From Limanda limanda (Eukaryota > Chordata > Actinopteri > Pleuronectiformes > Pleuronectidae), in the NCBI RefSeq assembly GCF_963576545.1, contig NW_026870578.1, forward strand, positions 248,001 through 312,000: a DNA stretch of 64,000 nt, read 5' to 3'. The notes beneath the pieces are model-generated. The model searched no databases, was not told the origin of the DNA, and saw only the letters and a program-made list of their open reading frames with translations. Positions 1-10,132 of this stretch are shown here, piece after piece (position 1 is the stretch's first letter; every line of letters starts with the position of its first letter). The translations under genes and the position numbers were made by a program.

Positions 1-163
1 CCCCATTTAGTGGGGGTAGAGCCTACTTGCAAGTCTCTCCGACCTTCACAAAAAAAGTTATTCAAGAATATCTCTTTCTCCTATGTGCTTTCATCCCTAA
101 CCCTAACCCTAACCCTTCCGAAAGTCGGAGAAGCTCAAGGATGGTACCGATCGATGTGCGCTA

Positions 164-178
164 CCCCATTTAGTGGGG
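164..178. other. L1 module hairpin, CCCCA-TTTAG-TGGGG (representative)
   Basis: Five-base perfect inverted repeat (164-168 with 174-178) around a 5-base loop. It can extend outward to CTACCCCA/TGGGGGTAG if one G bulges. Present in all L1 units (A and B); absent from L2, where the same place reads ACCCAAATTAGTCC. Function unknown. Confidence 0.7.
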
Positions 179-192
179 GTAGAGCCTACTTG

Positions 193-237
193 CAAGTCTC
201 TCCGACCTTCACAAAAAAAGTTATTCAAGAATATCTC
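193..237 (+). repeat. 45-bp core shared by all satellite 1 units (representative)
   Basis: Runs from CAAGTCTCTCCGACC through a CAC-A7-GTT tract to AAGAATATCTC. It is the same in A, B, C and D apart from scattered single changes. Sequence diverges between L1 and L2 immediately before it and between R1 and R2 immediately after it, so it is the longest homology available for exchange between unit types. It also places an A7 tract once per unit. Confidence 0.93.
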
Positions 238-257
238 TTTCTCCTATGTGCTTTCAT

Positions 258-278
258 CCCTAACCCTAACCCTAACCC
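258..278 (-). repeat. Embedded telomere block, CCCTAA x3 + CCC (representative of 223)
   Basis: On the minus strand this reads GGG(TTAGGG)3, i.e. four GGG runs separated by TTA loops. From established knowledge this is the minimal human-type telomeric G-quadruplex sequence, and TTAGGGTTA fits the TRF1/TRF2 Myb-domain site YTAGGGTTR. The block occurs once in every A and C unit, always in this orientation. About 213 of 223 appear intact; six have two internal substitutions and four are shortened. Binding or folding in vivo is inference. Confidence 0.93.
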
Positions 279-325
279 TTCCGAAAGTTGGAGAAGCTCA
301 AGGATGGTACCGATCGATGCGCGCA

Positions 326-480
326 ACCCCATTTAGTGGGGGTAGAGCCTACTTGCAAGTCTCTCCGACCTTCACAAAAAAAGTTATTCAAGAATATCTC
401 CTCAGATTTGGGGGAATTTCGTCGGTCGACCTCTTCCGAAGGTCGTACAAGCTCGGGGATGGTACCAATCGATCCGCAGG
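326..480 (+). repeat. Satellite 1 unit B (L1-R2), representative, 155 bp
   Basis: Example of unit B: 92 full copies plus a truncated one at the array end. It has the same L1 module and core as A, but R2 replaces the telomere block with CTCAGATTTGGGGGAATTTC followed by GGTCGACC and an inverted repeat (427-445). Its tail, TTCCGAAGGTCGTACAAGCTC to GGTACC, is clearly homologous to the R1 tail, so R1 and R2 are diverged paralogues downstream and unrelated upstream. B is followed by C everywhere except at 50262, where D follows, and at the truncated end. The unit has nine CpG sites, a high density. Confidence 0.95.
424..445. other. R2 module palindrome and hairpin (representative)
   Basis: GGTCGACC (424-431) is a perfect 8-bp palindrome. 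It overlaps a 6-bp stem, CGACCT (427-432) with AGGTCG (440-445), around a 7-base loop. Most edge units after about 47.9 kb read CGACCCC, which breaks the innermost stem pair. This occurs in the R2 position where R1 carries the telomere block. Confidence 0.65.
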
Positions 481-643
481 ACCCAAATTAGTCCAGATGC
501 AACCACTTTCCAAGTCTCTCCGACCTTCACAAAAAAAGTTATTCAAGAATATCTCTTTCTCCTATGTGCTTTCATCCCTAACCCTAACCCTAACCCTTCC
601 GAAAGTCGGAGAAGCTCAAGGATGGTACCGATCGATGCGCGCT
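481..643 (+). repeat. Satellite 1 unit C (L2-R1), representative, 163 bp
   Basis: Example of unit C, 92 copies. The L2 module starts ACCCAAATTAGTCCAGATGC and lacks the CCCCA/TGGGG hairpin of L1. From the 45-bp core onward it is the same as unit A, including the telomere block. C starts 155 bp after every B except the truncated last B and the B at 50262, where D intervenes. B+C therefore behaves as a 318-bp dimer, which is divisible by three and explains why reading frames stay open across B-C runs. Confidence 0.95.
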
Positions 644-1450
644 ACCCCATTTAGTGGGGGTAGAGCCTACTTGCAAGTCTCTCCGACCTTCACAAAAAAA
701 GTTATTCAAGAATATCTCTTTCTCCTATGTGCTTTCATCCCTAACCCTAACCCTAACCCTTCCGAAAGTCGGAGAAGCTCAAGGATGGTACCGATCGATG
801 CGCGCTACCCCATTTAGTGGGGGTAGAGCCTACTTGCAAGTCTCTCCGACCTTCACAAAAAAAGTTATTCAAGAATATCTCCTCAGATTTGGGGGAATTT
901 CGTCGGTCGACCTCTTCCGAAGGTCGTACAAGCTCGGGGATGGTACCAATCGATCCGCAGGACCCAAATTAGTCCAGATGCAACCACTTTCCAAGTCTCT
1001 CCGACCTTCACAAAAAAAGTTATTCAAGAATATCTCTTTCTCCTATGTGCTTTCATCCCTAACCCTAACCCTAACCCTTCCGAAAGTCGGAGAAGCTCAA
1101 GGATGGTACCGATCGATGCGCGCTACCCCATTTAGTGGGGGTAGAGCCTACTTGCAAGTCTCTCCGACCTTCACAAAAAAAGTTATTCAAGAATATCTCT
1201 TTCTCCTATGTGCTTTCATCCCTAACCCTAACCCTAACCCTTCCGAAAGTCGGAGAAGCTCAAGGATGGTACCGATCGATGCGCGCTACCCCATTTAGTG
1301 GGGGTAGAGCCTACTTGCAAGTCTCTCCGACCTTCACAAAAAAAGTTATTCAAGAATATCTCTTTCTCCTATGTGCTTTCATCCCTAACCCTAACCCTAA
1401 CCCTTCCGAAAGTCGGAGAAGCTCAAGGATGGTACCGATCGATGCGCGCT

Positions 1451-1613
1451 ACCCAATTTAGTGGGGGTAGAGCCTACTTGCAAGTCTCTCCGACCTTCAA
1501 AAAAAAGGTTATTCAAGAATATCTCTTTCTCCTATGTGCTTTCATCCCTAACCCTAACCCTAACCCTTCCAAAAGTCGGAGAAGCTCAAGGATGGTACCG
1601 ATCGATGCGCGCT
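1451..1613 (+). repeat. Marker variant of unit A with three linked changes (representative)
   Basis: Carries ACCCAATTTAG instead of ACCCCATTTAG, TTCAAAAAAAAGG instead of TTCACAAAAAAAG, and TTCCAAAAGT instead of TTCCGAAAGT. Thirteen copies were found: 1451, 3538, 10940, 19296, 21546, 23633, 28940, 31027, 35046, 36334, 38421, 42271 and 44515. Seven (1451, 10940, 19296, 21546, 28940, 35046, 36334) have the AAGG ending and are followed 481 bp later by a unit with GTGGGGGTAAAGCC. The other six have AAAG. Pairs 2087 bp apart recur (1451/3538, 21546/23633, 28940/31027, 36334/38421), so the variant works as a barcode for block copying. Confidence 0.88.
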
Positions 1614-4600
1614 ACCCCATTTAGTGGGGGTAGAGCCTACTTGCAAGTCTCTCCGACCTTCACAAAAAAAGTTATTCAAGAATATCTCCTCAGATTTGGG
1701 GGAATTTCGTCGGTCGACCTCTTCCGAAGGTCGTACAAGCTCGGGGATGGTACCAATCGATCCGCAGGACCCAAATTAGTCCAGATGCAACCACTTTCCA
1801 AGTCTCTCCGACCTTCACAAAAAAAGTTATTCAAGAATATCTCTTTCTCCTATGTGCTTTCATCCCTAACCCTAACCCTAACCCTTCCGAAAGTCGGAGA
1901 AGCTCAAGGATGGTACCGATCGATGTGCGCTACCCCATTTAGTGGGGGTAAAGCCTACTTGCAAGTCTCTCCGACCTTCACAAAAAAAGTTATTCAAGAA
2001 TATCTCTTTCTCCTATGTGCTTTCATCCCTAACCCTAACCCTAACCCTTCCGAAAGTCGGAGAAGCTCAAGGATGGTACCGATCGATGCGCGCTACCCCA
2101 TTTAGTGGGGGTAGAGCCTACTTGCAAGTCTCTCCGACCTTCACAAAAAAAGTTATTCAAGAATATCTCCTCAGATTTGGGGGAATTTCGTCGGTCGACC
2201 TCTTCCGAAGGTCGTACAAGCTCGGGGATGGTACCAATCGATCCGCAGGACCCAAATTAGTCCAGATGCAACCACTTTTCAAGTCTCTCCGACCTTCACA
2301 AAAAAAGTTATTCAAGAATATCTCTTTCTCCTATGTGCTTTCATCCCTAACCCTAACCCTAACCCTTCCGAAAGTCGGAGAAGCTCAAGGATGGTACCGA
2401 TCGATGCGCGCTACCCCATTTAGTGGGGGTAGAGCCTACTTGCAAGTCTCTCCGACCTTCACAAAAAAAGTTATTCAAGAATATCTCTTTCTCCTATGTG
2501 CTTTCATCCCTAACCCTAACCCTAACCCTTCCGAAAGTCGGAGAAGCTCAAGGATGGTACCGATCGATGCGCGCTACCCCATTTAGTGGGGGTAGAGCCT
2601 ACTTGCAAGTCTCTCCGACCTTCACAAAAAAAGTTATTCAAGAATATCTCCTCAGATTTGGGGGAATTTCGTCGGTCGACCTCTTCCGAAGGTCGTACAA
2701 GCTTGGGGATGGTACCAATCGATCCGCAGGACCCAAATTAGTCCAGATGCAACCACTTTCCAAGTCTCTCCGACCTTCACAAAAAAAGTTATTCAAGAAT
2801 ATCTCTTTCTCCTATGTGCTTTCATCCCTAACCCTAACCCTAACCCTTCCGAAAGTCGGAGAAGCTCAAGGATGGTACCGATCGATGCGCGCTACCCCAT
2901 TTAGTGGGGGTAGAGCCTACTTGCAAGTCTCTCCGACCTTCACAAAAAAAGTTATTCAAGAATATCTCCTCAGATTTGGGGGAATTTCGTCGGTCGACCT
3001 CTTCCGAAGGTCGTACAAGCTCGGGGATGGTACCAATCGATCCGCAGGACCCAAATTAGTCCAGATGCAACCACTTTCCAAGTCTCTCCGACCTTCACAA
3101 AAAAAGTTATTCAAGAATATCTCTTTCTCCTATGTGCTTTCATCCCTAACCCTAACCCTAACCCTTCCAAAAGTCGGAGAAGCTCAAGGATGGTACCGAT
3201 CGATGCGCGCTACCCCATTTAGTGGGGGTAGAGCCTACTTGCAAGTCTCTCCGACCTTCACAAAAAAAGTTATTCAAGAATATCTCTTTCTCCTATGTGC
3301 TTTCATCCCTAACCCTAACCCTAACCCTTCCAAAAGTCGGAGAAGCTCAAGGATGGTACCGATCGATGCGCGCTACCCCATTTAGTGGGGGTAGAGCCTA
3401 CTTGCAAGTCTCTCCGACCTTCACAAAAAAAGTTATTCAAGAATATCTCTTTCTCCTATGTGCTTTCATCCCTAACCCTAACCCTAACCCTTCCGAAAGT
3501 CGGAGAAGCTCAAGGATGGTACCGATCGATGCGCGCTACCCAATTTAGTGGGGGTAGAGCCTACTTGCAAGTCTCTCCGACCTTCAAAAAAAAAGTTATT
3601 CAAGAATATCTCTTTCTCCTATGTGCTTTCATCCCTAACCCTAACCCTAACCCTTCCAAAAGTCGGAGAAGCTCAAAGATGGTACCGATCGATGCGCGCT
3701 ACCCCATTTAGTGGGGGTAGAGCCTACTTGCAAGTCTCTCCGACCTTCACAAAAAAAGTTATTCAAGAATATCTCCTCAGATTTGGGGGAATTTCGTCGG
3801 TCGACCTCTTCCGAAGGTCGTACAAGCTCGGGGATGGTACCAATCGATCCGCAGGACCCAAATTAGTCCAGATGCAACCACTTTCCAAGTCTCTCCGACC
3901 TTCACAAAAAAAGTTATTCAAGAATATCTCTTTCTCCTATGTGCTTTCATCCCTAACCCTAACCCTAACCCTTCCGAAAGTCGGAGAAGCTCAAGGATGG
4001 TACCGATCGATGTGCGCTACCCCATTTAGTGGGGGTAGAGCCTACTTGCAAGTCTCTCCGACCTTCACAAAAAAAGTTATTCAAGAATATCTCTTTCTCC
4101 TATGTGCTTTCATCCCTAACCCTAACCCTAACCCTTCCGAAAGTCGGAGAAGCTCAAGGATGGTACCGATCGATGCGCGCTACCCCATTTAGTGGGGGTA
4201 GAGCCTACTTGCAAGTCTCTCCGACCTTCACAAAAAAAGTTATTCAAGAATATCTCCTCAGATTTGGGGGAATTTCGTCGGTCGACCTCTTCCGAAGGTC
4301 GTACAAGCTCGGGGATGGTACCAATCGATCCGCAGGATCCAAATTAGTCCAGATGCAACCACTTTCCAAGTCTCTCCGACCTTCACAAAAAAAGTTATTC
4401 AAGAATATCTCTTTCTCCTATGTGCTTTCATCCCTAACCCTAACCCTAACCCTTCCGAAAGTCGGAGAAGCTCAAGGATGGTACTGATCGATGCGCGCAA
4501 CCCCATTTAGTGGGGGTAGAGCCTACTTGCAAGTCTCTCCGACCTTCACAAAAAAAGTTATTCAAGAATATCTCCTCAGATTTGGGGGAATTTCGTCGGT

Positions 4601-5075
4601 CGACCTCTTCCGAAGGTCGTACAAGCTCGGGGATGGTACCAATCGATCCGCAGGACCCAAATTAGTCCAGATGCAACCACTTTCCAAGTCTCTCCGACCT
4701 TCACAAAAAAAGTTATTCAAGAATATCTCTTTCTCCTATGTGCTTTCATCCCTAACCCTAACCCTAACCCTTCCGAAAGTCGGAGAAGCTCAAGGATGGT
4801 ACCGATCGATGCGCGCTACCCCATTTAGTGGGGGTAGAGCCTACTTGCAAGTCTCTCCGACCTTCACAAAAAAAGTTATTCAAGAATATCTCTTTCTCCT
4901 ATGTGCTTTCATCCCTAACCCTAACCCTAACCCTTCCGAAAGTCGGAGAAGCTCAAGGATGGTACCGATCGATGCGCGCTACCCCATTTAGTGGGGGTAG
5001 AGCCTACTTGCAAGTCTCTCCGACCTTCACAAAAAAAGTTATTCAAGAATATCTCTTTCTCCTATGTGCTTTCAT

Positions 5076-5096
5076 CCCTAGCCCTAACGCTAACCC
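5076..5096 (-). repeat. Degenerate telomere block (CCCTAG, ACGCTA variants), locus 1
   Basis: In A unit 4981. Reads CCCTAGCCCTAACGCTAACCC. One GGG run on the minus strand is broken and one TTA loop is changed, so four intact G-runs are no longer present. The same double variant recurs at five other sites. Confidence 0.88.
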
Positions 5097-5942
5097 TTCC
5101 GAAAGTCGGAGAAGCTCAAGGATGGTACCGATCGATGCGCGCAACCCCATTTAGTGGGGGTAGAGCCTACTTGCAAGTCTCTCCGACCTTCACAAAAAAA
5201 GTTATTCAAGAATATCTCCTCAGATTTGGGGGAATTTCGTCGGTCGACCTCTTCCGAAGGTCGTACAAGCTCTAGGATGGTACCAATCGATCCGCAGGAC
5301 CCAAATTAGTCCAGATGCAACCACTTTCCAAGTCTCTCCGACCTTCACAAAAAAAGTTATTCAAGAATATCTCTTTCTCCTATGTGCTTTCATCCCTAAC
5401 CCTAACCCTAACCCTTCCGAAAGTCGGAGAAGCTCAAGGATGGTACCGATCGATGCGCGCTACCCCATTTAGTGGGGGTAGAGCCTACTTGCAAGTCTCT
5501 CCGACCTTCACAAAAAACGTTATTCAAGAATATCTCTTTCTCCTATGTGCTTTCATCCCTAACCCTAACCCTAACCCTTCCGAAAGTCGGAGAAGCTCAA
5601 GGATGGTACCGATCGATGCGCGCTACCCCATTTAGTGGGGGTAGAGCCTACTTGCAAGTCTCTCCGACCTTCACAAAAAAAGTTATTCAAGAATATCTCC
5701 TCAGATTTGGGGGAATTTCGTCGGTCGACCTCTTCCGAAGGTCGTACAAGCTCGGGGATGGTACCAATCGATCTGCAGGACCCAAATTAGTCCAGATGCA
5801 ACCACTTTCCAAGTCTCTCCGACCTTCACAAAAAAAGTTATTCAAGAATATCTCTTTCTCCTATGTGCTTTCATCCCTAACCCTAACCCTAACCCTTCCG
5901 AAAGTCGGAGAAGCTCAAGGATGGTACCGATCGATGCGCGCT

Positions 5943-8037
5943 ACCCCATTTAGTGGGGGTAGAGCCTACTTGCAAGTCTCTCCGACCTTCAAAAAAAAAG
6001 TTATTCAAGAATATCTCTTTCTCCTATGTGCTTTCATCCCTAACCCTAACCCTAACCCTTCCGAAAGTCGGAGAAGCTCAAGGATGGTACCGATCGATGC
6101 GCGCTACCCCATTTAGTGGGGGTAGAGCCTACTTGCAAGTCTCTCCGACCTTCACAAAAAAAGTTATTCAAGAATATCTCTTTCTCCTATGTGCTTTCAT
6201 CCCTAACCCTAACCCTAACCCTTCCGAAAGTCGGAGAAGCTCAAGGATGGTACCGATCGATGCGCGCAACCCCATTTAGTGGGGGTAGAGCCTACTTGCA
6301 AGTCTCTCCGACCTTCACAAAAAAAGTTATTCAAGAATATCTCCTCAGATTTGGGGGAATTTCGTCGGTAGACCTCTTCCGAAGGTCGTACAAGCTCGGG
6401 GATGGTACCAATCGATCCGCAGGACCCAAATTAGTCCAGATGCAACCACTTTCCAAGTCTCTCCGACCTTCACAAAAAAAGTTATTCAAGAATATCTCTT
6501 TCTCCTATGTGCTTTCATCCCTAACCCTAACCCTAACCCTTCCGAAAGTCGGAGAAGCTCAAGGATGGTACCGATCGATGCGCGCTACCCCATTTAGTGG
6601 GGGTAGAGCCTACTTGCAAGTCTCTCCGACCTTCACAAAAAAAGTTATTCAAGAATATCTCTTTCTCCTATGTGCTTTCATCCCTAACCCTAACCCTAAC
6701 CCTTCCGAAAGTCGGAGAAGCTCAAGGATGGTACCGATCGATGCGCGCTACCCCATTTAGTGGGGGTAGAGCCTACTTGCAAGTCTCTCCGACCTTCACA
6801 AAAAAGGTTATTCAAGAATATCTCCTCAGATTTGGGGGAATTTCGTCGGTCGACCTCTTCCGAAGGTCGTACAAGCTCGGGGATGGTACCAATCGATCCG
6901 CAGGACCCAAATTAGTCCAGATGCAACCACTTTCCAAGTCTCTCCGACCTTCACAAAAAAAGTTATTCAAGAATATCTCTTTCTCCTATGTGCTTTCATC
7001 CCTAACCCTAACCCTAACCCTTCCGAAAGTCGGAGAAGCTCAAGGATGGTACCGATCGATGCGCGCTACCCCATTTAGTGGGGGTAGAGCCTACTTGAAA
7101 GTCTCTCCGACCTTCACAAAAAAAGTTATTCAAGAATATCTCTTTCTCCTATGTGCTTTCATCCCTAACCCTAACCCTAACCCTTCCGAAAGTCGGAGAA
7201 GCTCAAGGATGGTACCGATCGATGCGCGCTACCCCATTTAGTGGGGGTAGAGCCTACTTGCAAGTCTCTCCGACCTTCACAAAAAAAGTTATTCAAGAAT
7301 ATCTCTTTCTCCTATGTGCTTTCATCCCTAACCCTAACCCTAACCCTTCCGAAAGTCGGAGAAGCTCAAGGATGGTACCGATCGATGCGCGTTACCCCAT
7401 TTAGTGGGGGTAGAGCCTACTTGCAAGTCTCTCCGACCTTCACAAAAAAAGTTATTCAAGAATATCTCTTTCTCCTATGTGCTTTCATCCCTAACCCTAA
7501 CCCTAACCCTTCCGAAAGTCGGAGAAGCTCAAGGATGGTACCGATCGATGCGCGCTACCCCATTTAGTGGGGGTAGAGCCTACTTGCAAGTCTCTCCGAC
7601 CTTCACAAAAAAAGTTATTCAAGAATATCTCTTTCTCCTATGTGCTTTCATCCCTAACCCTAACCCTAACCCTTCCGAAAGTCGGAGAAGCTCAAGGATG
7701 GTACCGATCGATGCGCGCTACCCCATTTAGTGGGGGTAGAGCCTACTTGCAAGTCTCTCCGACCTTCACAAAAAAAGTTATTCAAGAATATCTCCTCAGA
7801 TTTGGGGGAATTTCGTCGGTCGACCTCTTCCGAAGGTCGTACAAGCTCGGGGATGGTACCAATCGATCTGCAGGACCCAAATTAGTCCAGATGCAACCAC
7901 TTTCCAAGTCTCTCCGACCTTCACAAAAAAAGTTATTCAAGAATATCTCTTTCTCCTATGTGCTTTCATCCCTAACCCTAACCCTAACCCTTCCGAAAGT
8001 CGGAGAAGCTCAAGGATGGTACCGATCGATGCGCGCT
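5943..8037 (+). repeat. 2095-bp tandem segmental duplication, copy 1
   Basis: Thirteen units: A A B C A B C A A A A B C. Shares with copy 2 the private variants GGTAGACC (6367) and TACTTGAAAG (7091), which are absent from the related stretch at 26.0-27.7 kb. The duplication therefore occurred after those mutations and after the split from the distant copy. Confidence 0.88.
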
Positions 8038-10132
8038 ACCCCATTTAGTGGGGGTAGAGCCTACTTGCAAGTCTCTCCGACCTTCAAAAAAAAAGTTATT
8101 CAAGAATATCTCTTTCTCCTATGTGCTTTCATCCCTAACCCTAACCCTAACCCTTCCGAAAGTCGGAGAAGCTCAAGGATGGTAACGATCGATGCGCGCT
8201 ACCCCATTTAGTGGGGGTAGAGCCTACTTGCAAGTCTCTCCGACCTTCACAAAAAAAGTTATTCAAGAATATCTCTTTCTCCTATGTGCTTTCATCCCTA
8301 ACCCTAACCCTAACCCTTCCGAAAGTCGGAGAAGCTCAAGGATGGTACCGATCGATGCGCGCAACCCCATTTAGTGGGGGTAGAGCCTACTTGCAAGTCT
8401 CTCCGACCTTCACAAAAAAAGTTATTCAAGAATATCTCCTCAGATTTGGGGGAATTTCGTCGGTAGACCTCTTCCGAAGGTCGTACAAGCTCGGGGATGG
8501 TACCAATCGATCCGCAGGACCCAAATTAGTCCAGATGCAACCACTTTCCAAGTCTCTCCGACCTTCACAAAAAAAGTTATTCAAGAATATCTCTTTCTCC
8601 TATGTGCTTTCATCCCTAACCCTAACCCTAACCCTTCCGAAAGTCGGAGAAGCTCAAGGATGGTACCGATCGATGCGCGCTACCCCATTTAGTGGGGGTA
8701 GAGCCTACTTGCAAGTCTCTCCGACCTTCACAAAAAAAGTTATTCAAGAATATCTCTTTCTCCTATGTGCTTTCATCCCTAACCCTAACCCTAACCCTTC
8801 CGAAAGTCGGAGAAGCTCAAGGATGGTACCGATCGATGCGCGCTACCCCATTTAGTGGGGGTAGAGCCTACTTGCAAGTCTCTCCGACCTTCACAAAAAA
8901 GGTTATTCAAGAATATCTCCTCAGATTTGGGGGAATTTCGTCGGTCGACCTCTTCCGAAGGTCGTACAAGCTCGGGGATGGTACCAATCGATCCGCAGGA
9001 CCCAAATTAGTCCAGATGCAACCACTTTCCAAGTCTCTCCGACCTTCACAAAAAAAGTTATTCAAGAATATCTCTTTCTCCTATGTGCTTTCATCCCTAA
9101 CCCTAACCCTAACCCTTCCGAAAGTCGGAGAAGCTCAAGGATGGTACCGATCGATGCGCGCTACCCCATTTAGTGGGGGTAGAGCCTACTTGAAAGTCTC
9201 TCCGACCTTCACAAAAAAAGTTATTCAAGAATATCTCTTTCTCCTATGTGCTTTCATCCCTAACCCTAACCCTAACCCTTCCGAAAGTCGGAGAAGCTCA
9301 AGGATGGTACCGATCGATGCGCGCTACCCCATTTAGTGGGGGTAGAGCCTACTTGCAAGTCTCTCCGACCTTCACAAAAAAAGTTATTCAAGAATATCTC
9401 TTTCTCCTATGTGCTTTCATCCCTAACCCTAACCCTAACCCTTCCGAAAGTCGGAGAAGCTCAAGGATGGTACCGATCGATGCGCGTTACCCCATTTAGT
9501 GGGGGTAGAGCCTACTTGCAAGTCTCTCCGACCTTCACAAAAAAAGTTATTCAAGAATATCTCTTTCTCCTATGTGCTTTCATCCCTAACCCTAACCCTA
9601 ACCCTTCCGAAAGTCGGAGAAGCTCAAGGATGGTACCGATCGATGCGCGCTACCCCATTTAGTGGGGGTAGAGCCTACTTGCAAGTCTCTCCGACCTTCA
9701 CAAAAAAAGTTATTCAAGAATATCTCTTTCTCCTATGTGCTTTCATCCCTAACCCTAACCCTAACCCTTCCGAAAGTCGGAGAAGCTCAAGGATGGTACC
9801 GATCGATGCGCGCAACCCCATTTAGTGGGGGTAGAGCCTACTTGCAAGTCTCTCCGACCTTCACAAAAAAAGTTATTCAAGAATATCTCCTCAGATTTGG
9901 GGGAATTTCGTCGGTCGACCTCTTCCGAAGGTCGTACAAGCTCGGGGATGGTACCAATCGATCCGCAGGACCCAAATTAGTCCAGATGCAACCACTTTCC
10001 AAGTCTCTCCGACCTTCACAAAAAAAGTTATTCAAGAATATCTCTTTCTCCTATGTGCTTTCATCCCTAACCCTAACCCTAACCCTTCCGAAAGTCGGAG
10101 AAGCTCAAGGATGGTACCGATCGATGCGCGCT
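8038..10132 (+). repeat. 2095-bp tandem segmental duplication, copy 2
   Basis: Direct neighbour of copy 1 at offset 2095, with the same unit order and the shared variants GGTAGACC (8462) and TACTTGAAAG (9186). It differs by few bases, for example GGTAACGATC at about 8181. One copy is missing at the paralogous location in region 3. Confidence 0.88.

Larger units (their letters stand above)
163..325 (+). repeat. Satellite 1 unit A (L1-R1), representative, 163 bp
   Basis: Example of the commonest unit, with 131 copies. Order: L1 module with the CCCCA/TGGGG hairpin (164-178), the 45-bp core (193-237), then R1 with a TTTCTCCTATGTGC lead, the telomere block (258-278) and a tail with TTCCGAAAGT, GGTACC and GATCGATG. 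In the consensus, TCTCCGAC in the core is the reverse complement of GTCGGAGA in the R1 tail about 80 bp away. This copy has a C-to-T change there (GTTGGAGA at 287-294). A always follows C or another A, and occurs singly or in runs of two to four. Its left half equals that of B and its right half that of C, so it looks like a recombinant of those two. Confidence 0.95.
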
